Below are positions 25,802 through 34,670 of a stretch of 64,000 bases of DNA, one piece after another. The notes beneath the pieces are model-generated. The model did no database searches and was not told the DNA's origin. It saw nothing but the letters and a program-made list of their open reading frames with translations. The position numbers and the translations under genes were made by a program. The stretch's first letter is position 1; the number at the start of each line of letters is the position of its first letter. The stretch covers positions 2,882,136 through 2,946,135 of the forward strand of contig CP129481.1 of the NCBI GenBank assembly GCA_030583905.1, read 5' to 3'. The stretch comes from Anaerolineales bacterium (GTDB lineage: Bacteria; Chloroflexota; Anaerolineae; Anaerolineales; Villigracilaceae).

Positions 25802-27231
25802 AAAAACGCATCCCTTCCTGGACGTTGGGCTTGCTCGGCATCTTATTGCTGATCCTTGTCCCGATCCTTTACTTCCTCCCCCGCGCCCAAAAAGCAAATG
25901 ACCCCGCGGCGTATCTGCCCATCAAACCCGTCCACGTGGACCACAGCGACATTGTCAAAGGTGAATTCGAAACCGGGCAGGACGTCACCCGCGCCTGCCT
26001 CGAATGCCACGCGGATGCCGCGACTCAAGTGATGGCAACCACCCATTGGACATGGGAATCCAAAGAGTTCAACGTCCCCTGGCGTGATGAACCCGTCACC
26101 ATCGGCAAAGCCAACCAGATCAACAACTTCTGCATCAGCGCGCAGGGCAACCAAAAGAGATGCATGACCTGCCATGTCGGCTACGGCTGGGAGGAATTTG
26201 AAGAGTACGATTTCAGCGCGCAGGAAAACGTGGACTGCCTCGCCTGCCATGCTGACATGGGCGTATATCTCAAAGGCGAATATGGCGACCCTGCCGAAGG
26301 CGTTGACCTGCTCGCCGCGGCACGCTCCGTCCGCGCACCCACCCGCGACAACTGCGGCACCTGTCACTTCGACGGCGGCGGCGGCAACGGCGTCAAACAC
26401 GGCGACCTTGACGAAAGCCTGTACTTTCCCAACGAAGCGCTCGACGTCCACATGGGCGGCGAACACAACATGGCCTGTACCGACTGCCATTGGACAAAAG
26501 ACCACCAGATCCTCGGGCGCCTGCTGACCGACAACTACACCATCCCCGATGAAGAACAAGTCTCATGCGAGCAATGCCATGTGAACCAACAGCACGGTGA
26601 CGAACGCATCGACACCCATCTCGCCGCGGTTGCCTGCCAAACCTGCCACATCCCCGCGCTCGCGCTCGAAGACCCGACCAAGATCGCATGGGACTGGTCA
26701 CAGGCGGGTCAGGAAGGACGCGAAGACGACCACTTCACCTACCTCAAGATCAAAGGCGAATTCACCTACGAACGCAACTTCACGCCGACCTATCTTTGGT
26801 ATAACGGGAATAACGAATACCGTTACCTGCTCGGTGATCCCATCAACGCGGACGGCATCACCTATATGAACAAACCGGCGGGCAGCATTCAGGACTCAAC
26901 CGCAAAGATCTACCCGTTCAAACTGCACATCGCCAAACAACCCTACGACATCATCTACAACTACCTGCTCGCTCCCATCACCGCCGGTGAGGACGGCTTC
27001 TGGACCACCTTCGACTGGAACAGCGGCTTCCAACTTGCCGAAGAACGCATGGGCTTGCCGTACAGCGGTCAATACGGCTTTGCAGAAACCTACATGTATT
27101 GGCCCACCACCCACATGGTACAGACTTCCGACAAGGCTCTGCAATGCGATTCCTGCCACGGTGAGAACGGACGGCTTGACTGGGAAGCCCTCGGCTACTC
27201 CGGCGATCCCATCAAATGGGGCGGGAGATAA
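25798..27231 (+). CDS. octaheme c-type cytochrome, tetrathionate reductase (OTR)-like
   Basis: A 477-residue exported multiheme cytochrome. After an N-terminal hydrophobic anchor (WTLGLLGILLLILVPILYF) eight CxxCH haem motifs follow: CLECH, CMTCH, CLACH, CGTCH, CTDCH, CEQCH, CQTCH and CDSCH. Flanking stretches such as QVMATTHWTWES, NQINNFCIS and CHFDGGGGNGVKHGDLD match the octaheme tetrathionate-reductase-family cytochromes known from Shewanella. The enzyme in that family can reduce tetrathionate and nitrogen oxides in vitro. Here it probably works with the heptaheme/cytochrome b protein encoded 4 nt downstream. The natural substrate is unknown. Confidence 0.88.
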   Translation: MKKRIPSWTLGLLGILLLILVPILYFLPRAQKANDPAAYLPIKPVHVDHSDIVKGEFETGQDVTRACLECHADAATQVMATTHWTWESKEFNVPWRDEPVTIGKANQINNFCISAQGNQKRCMTCHVGYGWEEFEEYDFSAQENVDCLACHADMGVYLKGEYGDPAEGVDLLAAARSVRAPTRDNCGTCHFDGGGGNGVKHGDLDESLYFPNEALDVHMGGEHNMACTDCHWTKDHQILGRLLTDNYTIPDEEQVSCEQCHVNQQHGDERIDTHLAAVACQTCHIPALALEDPTKIAWDWSQAGQEGREDDHFTYLKIKGEFTYERNFTPTYLWYNGNNEYRYLLGDPINADGITYMNKPAGSIQDSTAKIYPFKLHIAKQPYDIIYNYLLAPITAGEDGFWTTFDWNSGFQLAEERMGLPYSGQYGFAETYMYWPTTHMVQTSDKALQCDSCHGENGRLDWEALGYSGDPIKWGGR

Positions 27232-27235
27232 AACC

Positions 27236-29926
27236 ATGAAACGATACACCCTCTTTGCAGCCATTGGACTTCTGCTCATCATTTCCGCCATCGGGATCGG
27301 AACGGCTCTTGCCGCGCCTGAACCTGCTCCGGCAGCCCAGGCATCCGCCCTGCACCCGGACTTCAAACTGCTGGACGCTGACGGTGCGAACGTACTCGAA
27401 AGCGGAAACCCCGTCTCGACCATGCAAACCTGCGGACAGTGCCACGATACGGAATTCATCGCCGCGCACGCCTTCCACTCTGACCTTGGTTTGAGCGATT
27501 ACAACCCCGGCAGTTACACCTTCAACACCAGCAATGGACTGTTCGGCAAATGGGATCCGCTCACCTACCGCTATCTCTCCCCCGTCACAGACGAGAACCT
27601 AGACCTCGGCACTCCCGAATGGTTGATGCTGAACGGCGCGCGGGTTGTCGGCGGCGGACCCGCCACAACATCCAGGATCGGCGAAGCGTTGACGGATCTT
27701 TCCGCGCACGCATCCAACCCTGAAGCATCCATCCTCAACAAAGATGGAAGCATCTCCGGATGGGATTGGGAAAAGTCCGGCACGCTGGAGATGAACTGTT
27801 TCCTGTGCCATCTTGAAAGTCCGAATAATGAAGCGCGCGTGAAAGAAATTCAGGCAGGCAATTTTGGCAATGCCAACACCGCCACCCTGCTCGGATCGAA
27901 CCTCGTCACGCCAAGCGGCGAAGGCTGGACGTGGAATGCAAACGCGTTCAATGAATTGGGCGAAGTCAAAAGCGAAACCTTGCGCATTCAGGATCCCACG
28001 AATTCGAATTGCGCGGCATGCCACAGCGAGATCCACTCCGGCGACACTCCGCTGACAGTCAACGCCTGCGACCTCGACTTTCCGCAGACCGCCACAACAG
28101 GACAGGTCGTCTCTGCGCAGCGCATCAACCAATCGGGCATCAACCTGTCAGGAAAAAATGACATCACCCGCTCGTGGGACATCCACGCGCAACGTCAGTT
28201 GAAATGCACCGATTGTCATTACTCGCTCAACAACCCTGCGCATGCCAGCGAAGCCCGCGGCGCAAATCCCAGCCACCTGCTCTATGATCCGCGTTCGCTC
28301 GACATCGGCGAATATCTCCAACGCCCCGACCACAATTTCGCGCGCGGGCAGAGCGCGCAGTTCACCGTCGCACCTGAATACAAAGGCACCATGCGCCGCT
28401 GCGAGAACTGCCACGACGCAAACGAAGGTCACGCAAGCTGGCTGCCCTACATCGACACACACATGACGGTCGTCGCCTGCGAAACCTGCCACATTCCACA
28501 AATGTACGCGCCCGCCATCCAGACATACGACTGGACCGTGGTCGCACCGGACAGCACAGCCGTTGAAACCTGCCGCGGCGTGGACGGCGACCCGCAGGCG
28601 ATCACCTCGCTGGTCACAGGCTACCAACCCGTCCTGCTCAACCGCACCAACATCGACGGCAAGACATTGCTCGCGCCGTACAACCTGATCACATCCTTCT
28701 ATTGGGTCTATGACGACGCCAACGGGAACAAACGCCCGCTTCGCCTTCTGGACCTTGAGGCTGTGTACCTCGAAAACGGCGGCTACGCCGCTGACATCGT
28801 TTCCGCGTTCGACACGAACGGCGACGGCGAACTCGACAAGACGGAACTGGTGATCGACTCCCCTGAAAAGGAAAGTCTCGTCAAAAACAAGATTACCGCG
28901 CGCGGACTTGCCAATCCGCGCATCGAAGGCATCACACAGCCGTACAGCATCAACCACAACGTGGCGCAGGGCAGGGACGCGGTCAACGATTGCAAAGCCT
29001 GTCACAACGCCGACTCGCGCATCTCCCAGCCCATCAAACTCGCGGATTACGCGCCCGTCACCCCGCAATTTGAAATCGGCAACAACGTCAACGGCTCGGG
29101 TGAATTCATCATCGCAGAGGACGGCGCGCTGTACTACCAACCCAAGCCCGAAAATGACAATATGTACGTCTTCGGCTCCAGCCGCGTCAGCTGGATCGAC
29201 TGGCTCGGCGCGTTGATGTTCGTCGGTTCGCTGTTGGGCGTGTTCGGTCACGGGACGATGCGTTATCTCGCGTCGCGGAAACAGGCAAAAGGTCCAGCAA
29301 GAACCGAACGCATTTATATGTACGAGCCGTATCGCCGCTTCTGGCACTGGCTCCAGACTACGACCATCCTCATCCTGTTATTCACAGGCTTGATCATTCA
29401 CCGACCCGACCTGTTCGGCGCGTTCTCGTTCAGCGGCATGGTGACGGTTCACAATGTAATGGCTGTACTGCTTGGGATCAATGCCGCGTTGGCATTGTTC
29501 TATCACATTGCGACCGACCGCCTGAAGGAATTCATCCCGCGCCCCTACGGCTTCTTCGATGATGCGATCTTGCAGGCGAAGTATTACATCAACGGCATCT
29601 TCAAGAGTGAGCCGCATCCGTTCGAGAAGCGCCCCGACAGCCGCATGAACCCGATCCAAAAGACAACCTACTTCATGATCCTGAACGTGCTGCTGCCGCT
29701 GCAAGGCTTGACCGGTATCCTGATGTGGGGCGTGCAGAAATTCTCCGCCGCTGCCGATCTGTTCGGCGGACTGCCCTTCCTTGCTCCCTTCCACTCGCTG
29801 ATCGCATGGATGTTCGCCACGTTCATTCTCGTCCATGTATATATGACGACCACAGGCGCAACTCCCGTCGAAGCCATGCGCGCCATGGTCACAGGCTGGG
29901 AGGAAGTGGAAGTACATGAAAGCTAG
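27236..29926 (+). CDS. heptaheme cytochrome c fused to a cytochrome b-type membrane domain
   Basis: About 896 aa, start at the ATG at 27236 giving a signal peptide (MKRYTLFAAIGLLLIISAIG). The exported part has seven CxxCH motifs: CGQCH, CFLCH, CAACH, CTDCH, CENCH, CETCH and CKACH. An EF-hand-like loop, FDTNGDGELDKTELV, lies near residue 525. From residue ~650 come a transmembrane segment and a four-helix b-type domain resembling the formate dehydrogenase gamma / cytochrome b561 group (YRRFWHWLQTTTILILLFTG, VTVHNVMAVLLGIN). The protein could pass electrons between the quinone pool and the octaheme cytochrome. The fusion in one chain is notable. Confidence 0.85.
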   Translation: MKRYTLFAAIGLLLIISAIGIGTALAAPEPAPAAQASALHPDFKLLDADGANVLESGNPVSTMQTCGQCHDTEFIAAHAFHSDLGLSDYNPGSYTFNTSNGLFGKWDPLTYRYLSPVTDENLDLGTPEWLMLNGARVVGGGPATTSRIGEALTDLSAHASNPEASILNKDGSISGWDWEKSGTLEMNCFLCHLESPNNEARVKEIQAGNFGNANTATLLGSNLVTPSGEGWTWNANAFNELGEVKSETLRIQDPTNSNCAACHSEIHSGDTPLTVNACDLDFPQTATTGQVVSAQRINQSGINLSGKNDITRSWDIHAQRQLKCTDCHYSLNNPAHASEARGANPSHLLYDPRSLDIGEYLQRPDHNFARGQSAQFTVAPEYKGTMRRCENCHDANEGHASWLPYIDTHMTVVACETCHIPQMYAPAIQTYDWTVVAPDSTAVETCRGVDGDPQAITSLVTGYQPVLLNRTNIDGKTLLAPYNLITSFYWVYDDANGNKRPLRLLDLEAVYLENGGYAADIVSAFDTNGDGELDKTELVIDSPEKESLVKNKITARGLANPRIEGITQPYSINHNVAQGRDAVNDCKACHNADSRISQPIKLADYAPVTPQFEIGNNVNGSGEFIIAEDGALYYQPKPENDNMYVFGSSRVSWIDWLGALMFVGSLLGVFGHGTMRYLASRKQAKGPARTERIYMYEPYRRFWHWLQTTTILILLFTGLIIHRPDLFGAFSFSGMVTVHNVMAVLLGINAALALFYHIATDRLKEFIPRPYGFFDDAILQAKYYINGIFKSEPHPFEKRPDSRMNPIQKTTYFMILNVLLPLQGLTGILMWGVQKFSAAADLFGGLPFLAPFHSLIAWMFATFILVHVYMTTTGATPVEAMRAMVTGWEEVEVHES

Positions 29927-29936
29927 CAGTTCCGTA

Positions 29937-30019
29937 ATTGCGAGCGAGCGAAGCAATCCCCAACTCGGTAACGGAGATTGCTTCGGGATTTCGACGCTTC
30001 GCGGCTCAACTCTCGCAAT
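29937..30019. repeat. nested palindromic intergenic repeat
   Basis: An outer pair ATTGCGAG/CTCGCAAT (29937-29944 and 30012-30019) encloses an inner pair CGAAGCAATC/GATTGCTTCG (29949-29958 and 29976-29985). It fills the gap between the cytochrome and YeeE genes and looks like a dispersed REP-like element. Confidence 0.6.
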
Positions 30020-30043
30020 GGCGAAAAAGCAAAGGAGTATCAA

Positions 30044-30589
30044 ATGACCGCTCAAACCAGAAAATCAATTTTCAACCGCCCTGAAAAGCCGTATGTGCAT
30101 CCGTACTTTGGCGGTGTCGTGCTGGGAATCGTCCTGTTCCTTGCATTCTTTCTCACCGGCAACGGACTCGGTTCCTCCGGCGCGACCAGCCGCATCGATG
30201 CGCTGATCGTAGACGCCATCTCGCCCTCGCATGTGGATAACAACACATACCTATTGAAAATGGCGGGCGGGGATAAAAATCCGCTGGACGATTGGATCGT
30301 GCCTGTCTTCTTCGGAGCCTTGCTCGGCGGCTTTACGTCGGGTTTGTTCAACGGGCGCTTGAAGTTCATGACCACACGCGGACCGCAGATCTCCGACCGC
30401 ACCCGCTGGACGATGGCATTTCTCGGCGGCGTACTCTTCCTTTACGGCGCGCGCCTGGCGCGTGGATGCACCTCGGGACAGGCGCTTTCGGGCGGCGCGA
30501 CCTTATCCGCCGGCTCATGGCTGATCATGTTCGCCATTTTCGGCGGCGCCTATGGATTGGCGTATTTCGTAAGGAAATTGTGGAATTGA
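30044..30589 (+). CDS. YeeE/YedE family sulfur transporter protein
   Basis: A 181-residue membrane protein from the ATG at 30044, which follows AAAGGAG. The signature GARLARGCTSGQALSGGATL carries the conserved Cys of the YeeE/YedE (TsuA) family, in which thiosulfate or other reduced sulfur passes along cysteines. The N-terminal region has a hydrophobic segment (GGVVLGIVLFLAFFLTG). It is half the length of full YeeE proteins; the second half is encoded by the next gene, so the two likely form one transporter. Confidence 0.85.
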   Translation: MTAQTRKSIFNRPEKPYVHPYFGGVVLGIVLFLAFFLTGNGLGSSGATSRIDALIVDAISPSHVDNNTYLLKMAGGDKNPLDDWIVPVFFGALLGGFTSGLFNGRLKFMTTRGPQISDRTRWTMAFLGGVLFLYGARLARGCTSGQALSGGATLSAGSWLIMFAIFGGAYGLAYFVRKLWN

Positions 30590-30600
30590 TGCAAACCCGC

Positions 30601-30720
30601 TGGTTGAGTAAGGTGAGCGTTCTTCTCACCTGTATCGAAACCAGCAATTTGAGATGAACAGTAAATTACTGAATGTGGTCTCGATACGCCCCGCCGCAAG
30701 CATGCGGGACTACTCGACCA
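30601..30720. repeat. palindromic intergenic repeat
   Basis: TGGTTGAGTA (30601-30610) pairs with TACTCGACCA (30711-30720), and TATCGAAACCA (30632-30642) with TGGTCTCGATA in the right half, each with one G-U type change. The element fills the gap between the two YeeE genes. Confidence 0.55.
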
Positions 30721-30743
30721 CCATCTGAAACAGGAGACTTATC

Positions 30744-32042
30744 ATGAACTTCCCCCTCCCTGAATTTATCGTCGTCAGCGCTGCCAACCCGTGGACGTAT
30801 GTGCTCTTCGGTGTGATTGGCTTTGCTTTCGGCTACGTGCTCGAAATGTCGGGCTTTGGAGACTCCCGGAAACTCGCCGCGCAGTTCTATTTCACCGAGC
30901 TGACCGTGCTCAAGGTCATGTTCACCGCCATTGTCACAGCGATGGTACTGCTCTTCGGCGCAGTCTCGCTCGGCATCCTTAATTTCAGCCAGGTGTGGGT
31001 CAACCCGACCTATCTTTGGTCAGGCATCCTCGGCGGGTTGATCATGGGCGTCGGTTTCATCATCGGCGGGTTCTGCCCGACCACGTCGCTCGCTTCCGCA
31101 TCCACAGGCAAAATTGACGGCATGTTCTTCATGCTCGGCGGATTTGTCGGCGCGGCGCTCTTTGCCGAGACCGAACCGCTCTTCTCGAGCTGGTACAACA
31201 ACGCCGGCTTCTACGGACGCCTGACCCTCGACCAGGTCTTCGGCATTCCCGTCGGCGTGGTCGTCCTGTTGGTCGTACTGATGGCGCTCTTCATGTTCTG
31301 GGGCGCGGAGCAGCTCGAACGCATCATCGGCAAGAAGGACATGAGCCGGGAGCCCAAACTCCGCATCGCCGGCGCGGGCGCTCTGGTTGCGCTTGCCCTC
31401 GCGGTGATGTTCATCGGCGAACCTTCCTTCGAACAGCGCTACAACAAACTGACCTTCACACGCACCGAAACCATCATGGTCGAAGGGCAGGACCCCATCA
31501 TCAACACCATCACCTACACGGCTGACCAGATGCTCGCCAACCGGCTGGTCTTCGTCACACCGGCCGAAGCCTTCAAGGCGAAATACAACCAGCAGGTCAA
31601 ACCTGTTTATCTGGATGTGCGCTCCGAAGCGGATTACAACCTGTATCACATCGACGGCGCGGTCAACGTGCCGCTCGCGCGCATCGAGGAGGTCATTCCC
31701 GCGCTGTTGAGCGAGCCGCCCGACAATACGATCTTCCTCGTGATGAGCAACGACGAGACCGCCGCAGTGCAGGCATGGAAGCTCCTGTCTGCGGATGGCG
31801 TGCCGAACGTGTACATCCTCGAAGGCGGAGTCAACAACTGGATCGCTTTCTTCGGCGTGGATGAACCGCTTCGCCCCAACCCGAATGCCGGCGACGACCA
31901 ATTGGGCTATCTCTTCCCCGCGGCTTTGGGCAACCGCTACGAATCATGCTCACCCGACCCGATCGCGTATGAACATCTGGAATTTGTCGAGAAGATCAAA
32001 TTGCAGTTGAAACGCGATAAAAGCGGGGGCGGCTGCGGGTAA
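30744..32042 (+). CDS. YeeE/YedE membrane protein with C-terminal rhodanese-like domain
   Basis: A 432-residue fusion. Residues 1-210 form a YeeE/YedE half-transporter (FAFGYVLEMSGFGDSRKLAA; conserved Cys in IIGGFCPTTSLASASTGK). After another membrane segment (GAGALVALALAVMFIGE), residues ~265-380 are a rhodanese-like fold (VYLDVRSEADYNLYHIDGAV, YILEGGVNNW). The loop that normally starts with the catalytic Cys reads MSNDETAA, so the domain probably lacks sulfurtransferase activity and may only bind sulfur species. The tail ends in GGGCG. It probably pairs with the smaller YeeE protein upstream. Confidence 0.85.
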   Translation: MNFPLPEFIVVSAANPWTYVLFGVIGFAFGYVLEMSGFGDSRKLAAQFYFTELTVLKVMFTAIVTAMVLLFGAVSLGILNFSQVWVNPTYLWSGILGGLIMGVGFIIGGFCPTTSLASASTGKIDGMFFMLGGFVGAALFAETEPLFSSWYNNAGFYGRLTLDQVFGIPVGVVVLLVVLMALFMFWGAEQLERIIGKKDMSREPKLRIAGAGALVALALAVMFIGEPSFEQRYNKLTFTRTETIMVEGQDPIINTITYTADQMLANRLVFVTPAEAFKAKYNQQVKPVYLDVRSEADYNLYHIDGAVNVPLARIEEVIPALLSEPPDNTIFLVMSNDETAAVQAWKLLSADGVPNVYILEGGVNNWIAFFGVDEPLRPNPNAGDDQLGYLFPAALGNRYESCSPDPIAYEHLEFVEKIKLQLKRDKSGGGCG

Positions 32043-32077
32043 AACAAGCCCAATAACCGGCAACCAGCTATAAAGTC

Positions 32078-32113
32078 AGGCTCCTGAGGCGCATTTCAGG
32101 AGCCTTATATTTT
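32078..32113 (+). terminator. intrinsic terminator of the cytochrome/YeeE operon
   Basis: AGGCTCCTGA (32078-32087) and TCAGGAGCCT (32096-32105) form a perfect 10-bp stem with an 8-nt loop, followed by TATATTTT. Confidence 0.8.
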
Positions 32114-32181
32114 CGACCCCGGCTTGCAAGTCGGAGTATACTTGCCGTACACATCACAAAAGGAATGACAAGGAAAAAGCC

Positions 32182-32418
32182 ATGAACGATCTGGAAAAGC
32201 TCATCATGGAGGAGATCTCGACACTGGATGAAATGCGCCTGATCGACGTGCTGGGATTCATCCGCCTCATCAAAACGCAAAAGCGCACCAAACAACATAA
32301 ATGGATCGAGGATTGGCTGGAGCAGTCGCGACGGTCGGTCCGCAGGAACAAGGCGGAACTGCGGCTGACCCCCGCCGACCTCGAACAGCAGGTACGCGCA
32401 AAACGCGAGGACGAATAG
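32182..32418 (+). CDS. small hypothetical protein, helical
   Basis: A 78-residue, highly charged protein (MNDLEKLIMEEISTLDEMRL at the N terminus) with no recognised domain. The predicted structure is helical. Length and composition resemble antitoxin-like or adaptor proteins, but no toxin gene is adjacent. AAGGAAAAAGCC precedes the ATG. It ends 60 nt before the histidine kinase gene in the same direction and may be co-transcribed with it. Confidence 0.6.
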   Translation: MNDLEKLIMEEISTLDEMRLIDVLGFIRLIKTQKRTKQHKWIEDWLEQSRRSVRRNKAELRLTPADLEQQVRAKREDE

Positions 32419-32478
32419 TCCAAATGGGTGAAAGACCATTTTTGGAGCCACGGATAAAATCCGCTTTACAGGTACCCC

Positions 32479-33645
32479 ATGACCACCATCCGTACCCCCG
32501 CAAGGATCATCCCGCGCGCCTTCCCCGGCATCAAACCGGACGAGGTGCAGGAGATCATCATCAACAGCCAGATCAAGACCTACCCTGCCGATACGGTCCT
32601 GTGCAGGGAGGACGCTGTTGAGCATACTTTTTACATGATCCTCGAAGGGGATTTCGAGGTCACCAAGATCATCAATAATAACGAAAAACGCCTGCTGAAA
32701 ACGCTCAAAGCAGGCGATTTCTTCGGCGAAATGGCGCTCATCCACAATGCGCCGCGCGCCGCCACCGTGCGCTCCCTGGGCAATGTGGTCGTGCTCGAAC
32801 TGGATCGGGAAGGCTTTGACCGCGTGCTCAAGCGCAGCCCCAGCGTGGCAATGGCAATGGTCGGAGAGATCAGCAACCGGCTGAGACAGAACGATCAGCT
32901 CGCCATCGAAGACCTGCGCCTGCGCGCCTCCGAACTTGCGGATGCGTATCAGAAGCTCGCCGAACAGGACCTCGCCCGGCGTGAATTTCTGACGAACATC
33001 GCCCATGAACTGCGCACCCCGCTGATGGTCTCCAGCGGTTATCTGCACGCGCTCAAAAAGGGCATGCTCTCCGGCGAGCAATTGAATGTGACCATCGAGA
33101 CCATCAGCCGGAGCGTGGACCAGATCGTGAACCTGACCAATGACCTGCTCTTCCTGCAAGAGATGGAACTCGTGCTGCCCGATTTCCAACCGGTGAATAT
33201 GACCACCGTCGTGGAAAACGTCATCAAGAAATACGACGCGCCCGCGCGGGCAAAAAGCATCACGCTGAAGTTAAAAGGAAATGCACGCCTTTCGGCGGTT
33301 CAGGGGGATGGTCCCACTCTCGAACGAGCCGTCACCGCGCTGGTGGATAACGCCATCAAGTTCAGCCACCCCAACAGCGAAGTGGAAATCCGGCTTTCGG
33401 AACAGGGCAACCACGTCACCGTCAGCGTGACAGACCGCGGCATCGGCATTGTGCCGGAGATCCGTCCGCGCATCTTTGACCGTTTCTTCCACCTCGAAAA
33501 AAGCGGCGACCAACTCTACAGCGGGCTGGGCATCGGGCTTTCGATCACGCGCCAGGTCATCCAGCAGCATCGCGGCACGCTGGACGTGGAAAGCGAACCC
33601 GGCAAAGGCAGCACCTTCACCATCTCCCTGCTCAAGTGGAAATAG
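32479..33645 (+). CDS. cyclic-nucleotide-binding domain histidine kinase
   Basis: A 388-residue soluble signalling protein. Residues ~25-140 are a CRP-like cNMP-binding domain (FYMILEGDFEVTKI, LKAGDFFGEMALIHNAPRAA). A short coiled linker leads to the HisKA dimerisation helix with phospho-acceptor His176 in NIAHELRTPLMVSSGYLHAL. The ATPase domain shows N box ALVDNAIKFSHP, G1 DRGIGIVPEIRPRIFDRFF and G2 YSGLGIGLSI. There is no membrane segment, so it reads an internal signal. No response regulator gene is adjacent. Confidence 0.9.
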   Translation: MTTIRTPARIIPRAFPGIKPDEVQEIIINSQIKTYPADTVLCREDAVEHTFYMILEGDFEVTKIINNNEKRLLKTLKAGDFFGEMALIHNAPRAATVRSLGNVVVLELDREGFDRVLKRSPSVAMAMVGEISNRLRQNDQLAIEDLRLRASELADAYQKLAEQDLARREFLTNIAHELRTPLMVSSGYLHALKKGMLSGEQLNVTIETISRSVDQIVNLTNDLLFLQEMELVLPDFQPVNMTTVVENVIKKYDAPARAKSITLKLKGNARLSAVQGDGPTLERAVTALVDNAIKFSHPNSEVEIRLSEQGNHVTVSVTDRGIGIVPEIRPRIFDRFFHLEKSGDQLYSGLGIGLSITRQVIQQHRGTLDVESEPGKGSTFTISLLKWK

Positions 33646-33655
33646 CCCCGCGCCG

Positions 33656-34150
33656 CTACTCCCCGAACACGACCTTTAGTTTTTCATCCTGATAGAACGA
33701 ACGCGCAGAAAAGGGCGGATCGCCGCGCTTCATCGAATGGATCCTCTCCAGCAGGACCGGCAGATCCTCCACCACCGGAAGTTGAGCGAGCGCATCTTTC
33801 CGGACCCATTCCACGGATCCCTCCCGCGAAGGCTGGACTTCTCCCCGTACATTTTCTCCGCACACCACGAACAGACAGATGCCCACATCTCCAACATCCA
33901 CGATGACCGTGCCGCACAGCCACAAATCCGCTTCCACGCCCGCCTCCTCCAGCAGTTCCCGCCGCGCCGCGGACAGGACGTCCTCCCCGCGTTCCACGTG
34001 ACCGCCAAGTCCGTTGTATTTGCCCGCCCACAAACGCTTCGTTGGTGCGCCTTTTATCAGCAAATATTCGTCCCCGCGCCGCAAAAAAAGCGCCGTGCGC
34101 GGAATGAGCATGTATCTGTCGCGGGTGATGCCTTGATCGAATTGTGGCAT
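33656..34150 (-). CDS. NUDIX hydrolase
   Basis: A 164-residue protein from the ATG at 34150, preceded by AGGAAC at 8 nt; a GTG at 34189 is a longer alternative. The NUDIX box is complete: GGHVERGEDVLSAARRELLE continuing EAGV, matching Gx5Ex7REUxEExGU. The pattern after DRYMLIPRTALFLRRGDEYLL resembles 8-oxo-dGTP-type hydrolases. It is convergent with the kinase gene (10-nt gap). Confidence 0.88.
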   Translation of the reverse strand: MPQFDQGITRDRYMLIPRTALFLRRGDEYLLIKGAPTKRLWAGKYNGLGGHVERGEDVLSAARRELLEEAGVEADLWLCGTVIVDVGDVGICLFVVCGENVRGEVQPSREGSVEWVRKDALAQLPVVEDLPVLLERIHSMKRGDPPFSARSFYQDEKLKVVFGE

Positions 34151-34260
34151 GGGTGCTGTTCCTGTGTTTGTGCTGAAGTTGTGAGTCACGTCGGAGATGG
34201 GAATAAGGAAAGAAGAAAGATGAAAGAGATATGGGGTGATTTTACTGTATTTATGGGGTT

Positions 34261-34338
34261 GGTCTGACTGGTCTGACTGGTCGGGTGGTCGGAGTGGTCT
34301 AAATGGTCTGACTGGTCGGTTAGTCGCCTGGTCGGGGA
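34261..34338. repeat. 9-nt degenerate tandem repeat (GGTCTGACT)
   Basis: Consecutive units GGTCTGACT, GGTCTGACT, GGTCGGGT, GGTCGGAGT, GGTCTAAAT, GGTCTGACT, GGTCGGTTA, then GGTCGGGG. The phase is kept at about 9 nt with small indels. Confidence 0.8.
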
Positions 34339-34369
34339 AATGGAGTGTGCGTCAAATCCCGTTTTTGCT

Positions 34370-34530
34370 TGGCTACAGCTTGGTTGCAGGATGGCTGTAG
34401 GATGGTTGCAGCTACAGTACAGGATGATTGGAGCCTGATTGGAGCTCGATTGGAGCTACAGTACAGGATGAGTACAGGATGATTGGTGCTCGGTTGGAGC
34501 TTGATTGGGGCTCGAGTGGAGCCAGGATGG
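34370..34530. repeat. 11-nt degenerate tandem repeat (GATTGGAGCTC)
   Basis: Units such as GATTGGAGCCT, GATTGGAGCTC, GATTGGAGCTA, GATTGGTGCTC, GGTTGGAGCTT, GATTGGGGCTC and GAGTGGAGCCA are interleaved with ACAGTACAGGAT-type segments that also recur. Confidence 0.75.
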
Positions 34531-34609
34531 TGCAACGCTTATCATCCAGACAAATTTTAGGGAGGGATAAGGGTGTTTGCGGGATTTTGTGTGCTGGGTT
34601 TGCGCCCGG

Positions 34610-34670
34610 AAGCATATGGAACCATATGGGAGCATATAGCGAGCATATAGGATGACTATAGGATGACCGT
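34610..34670. repeat. CATATGG-type tandem repeat
   Basis: Units GCATATGGAAC, CATATGGGAG, CATATAGCGAG, CATATAGGATGA and CTATAGGATGA follow each other with a spacing of 10-12 nt. Confidence 0.65.

Noticed and set aside
28148..29347. 399-codon minus-strand open frame
   Set aside because: Antisense to the heptaheme cytochrome b fusion gene; no recognisable protein.
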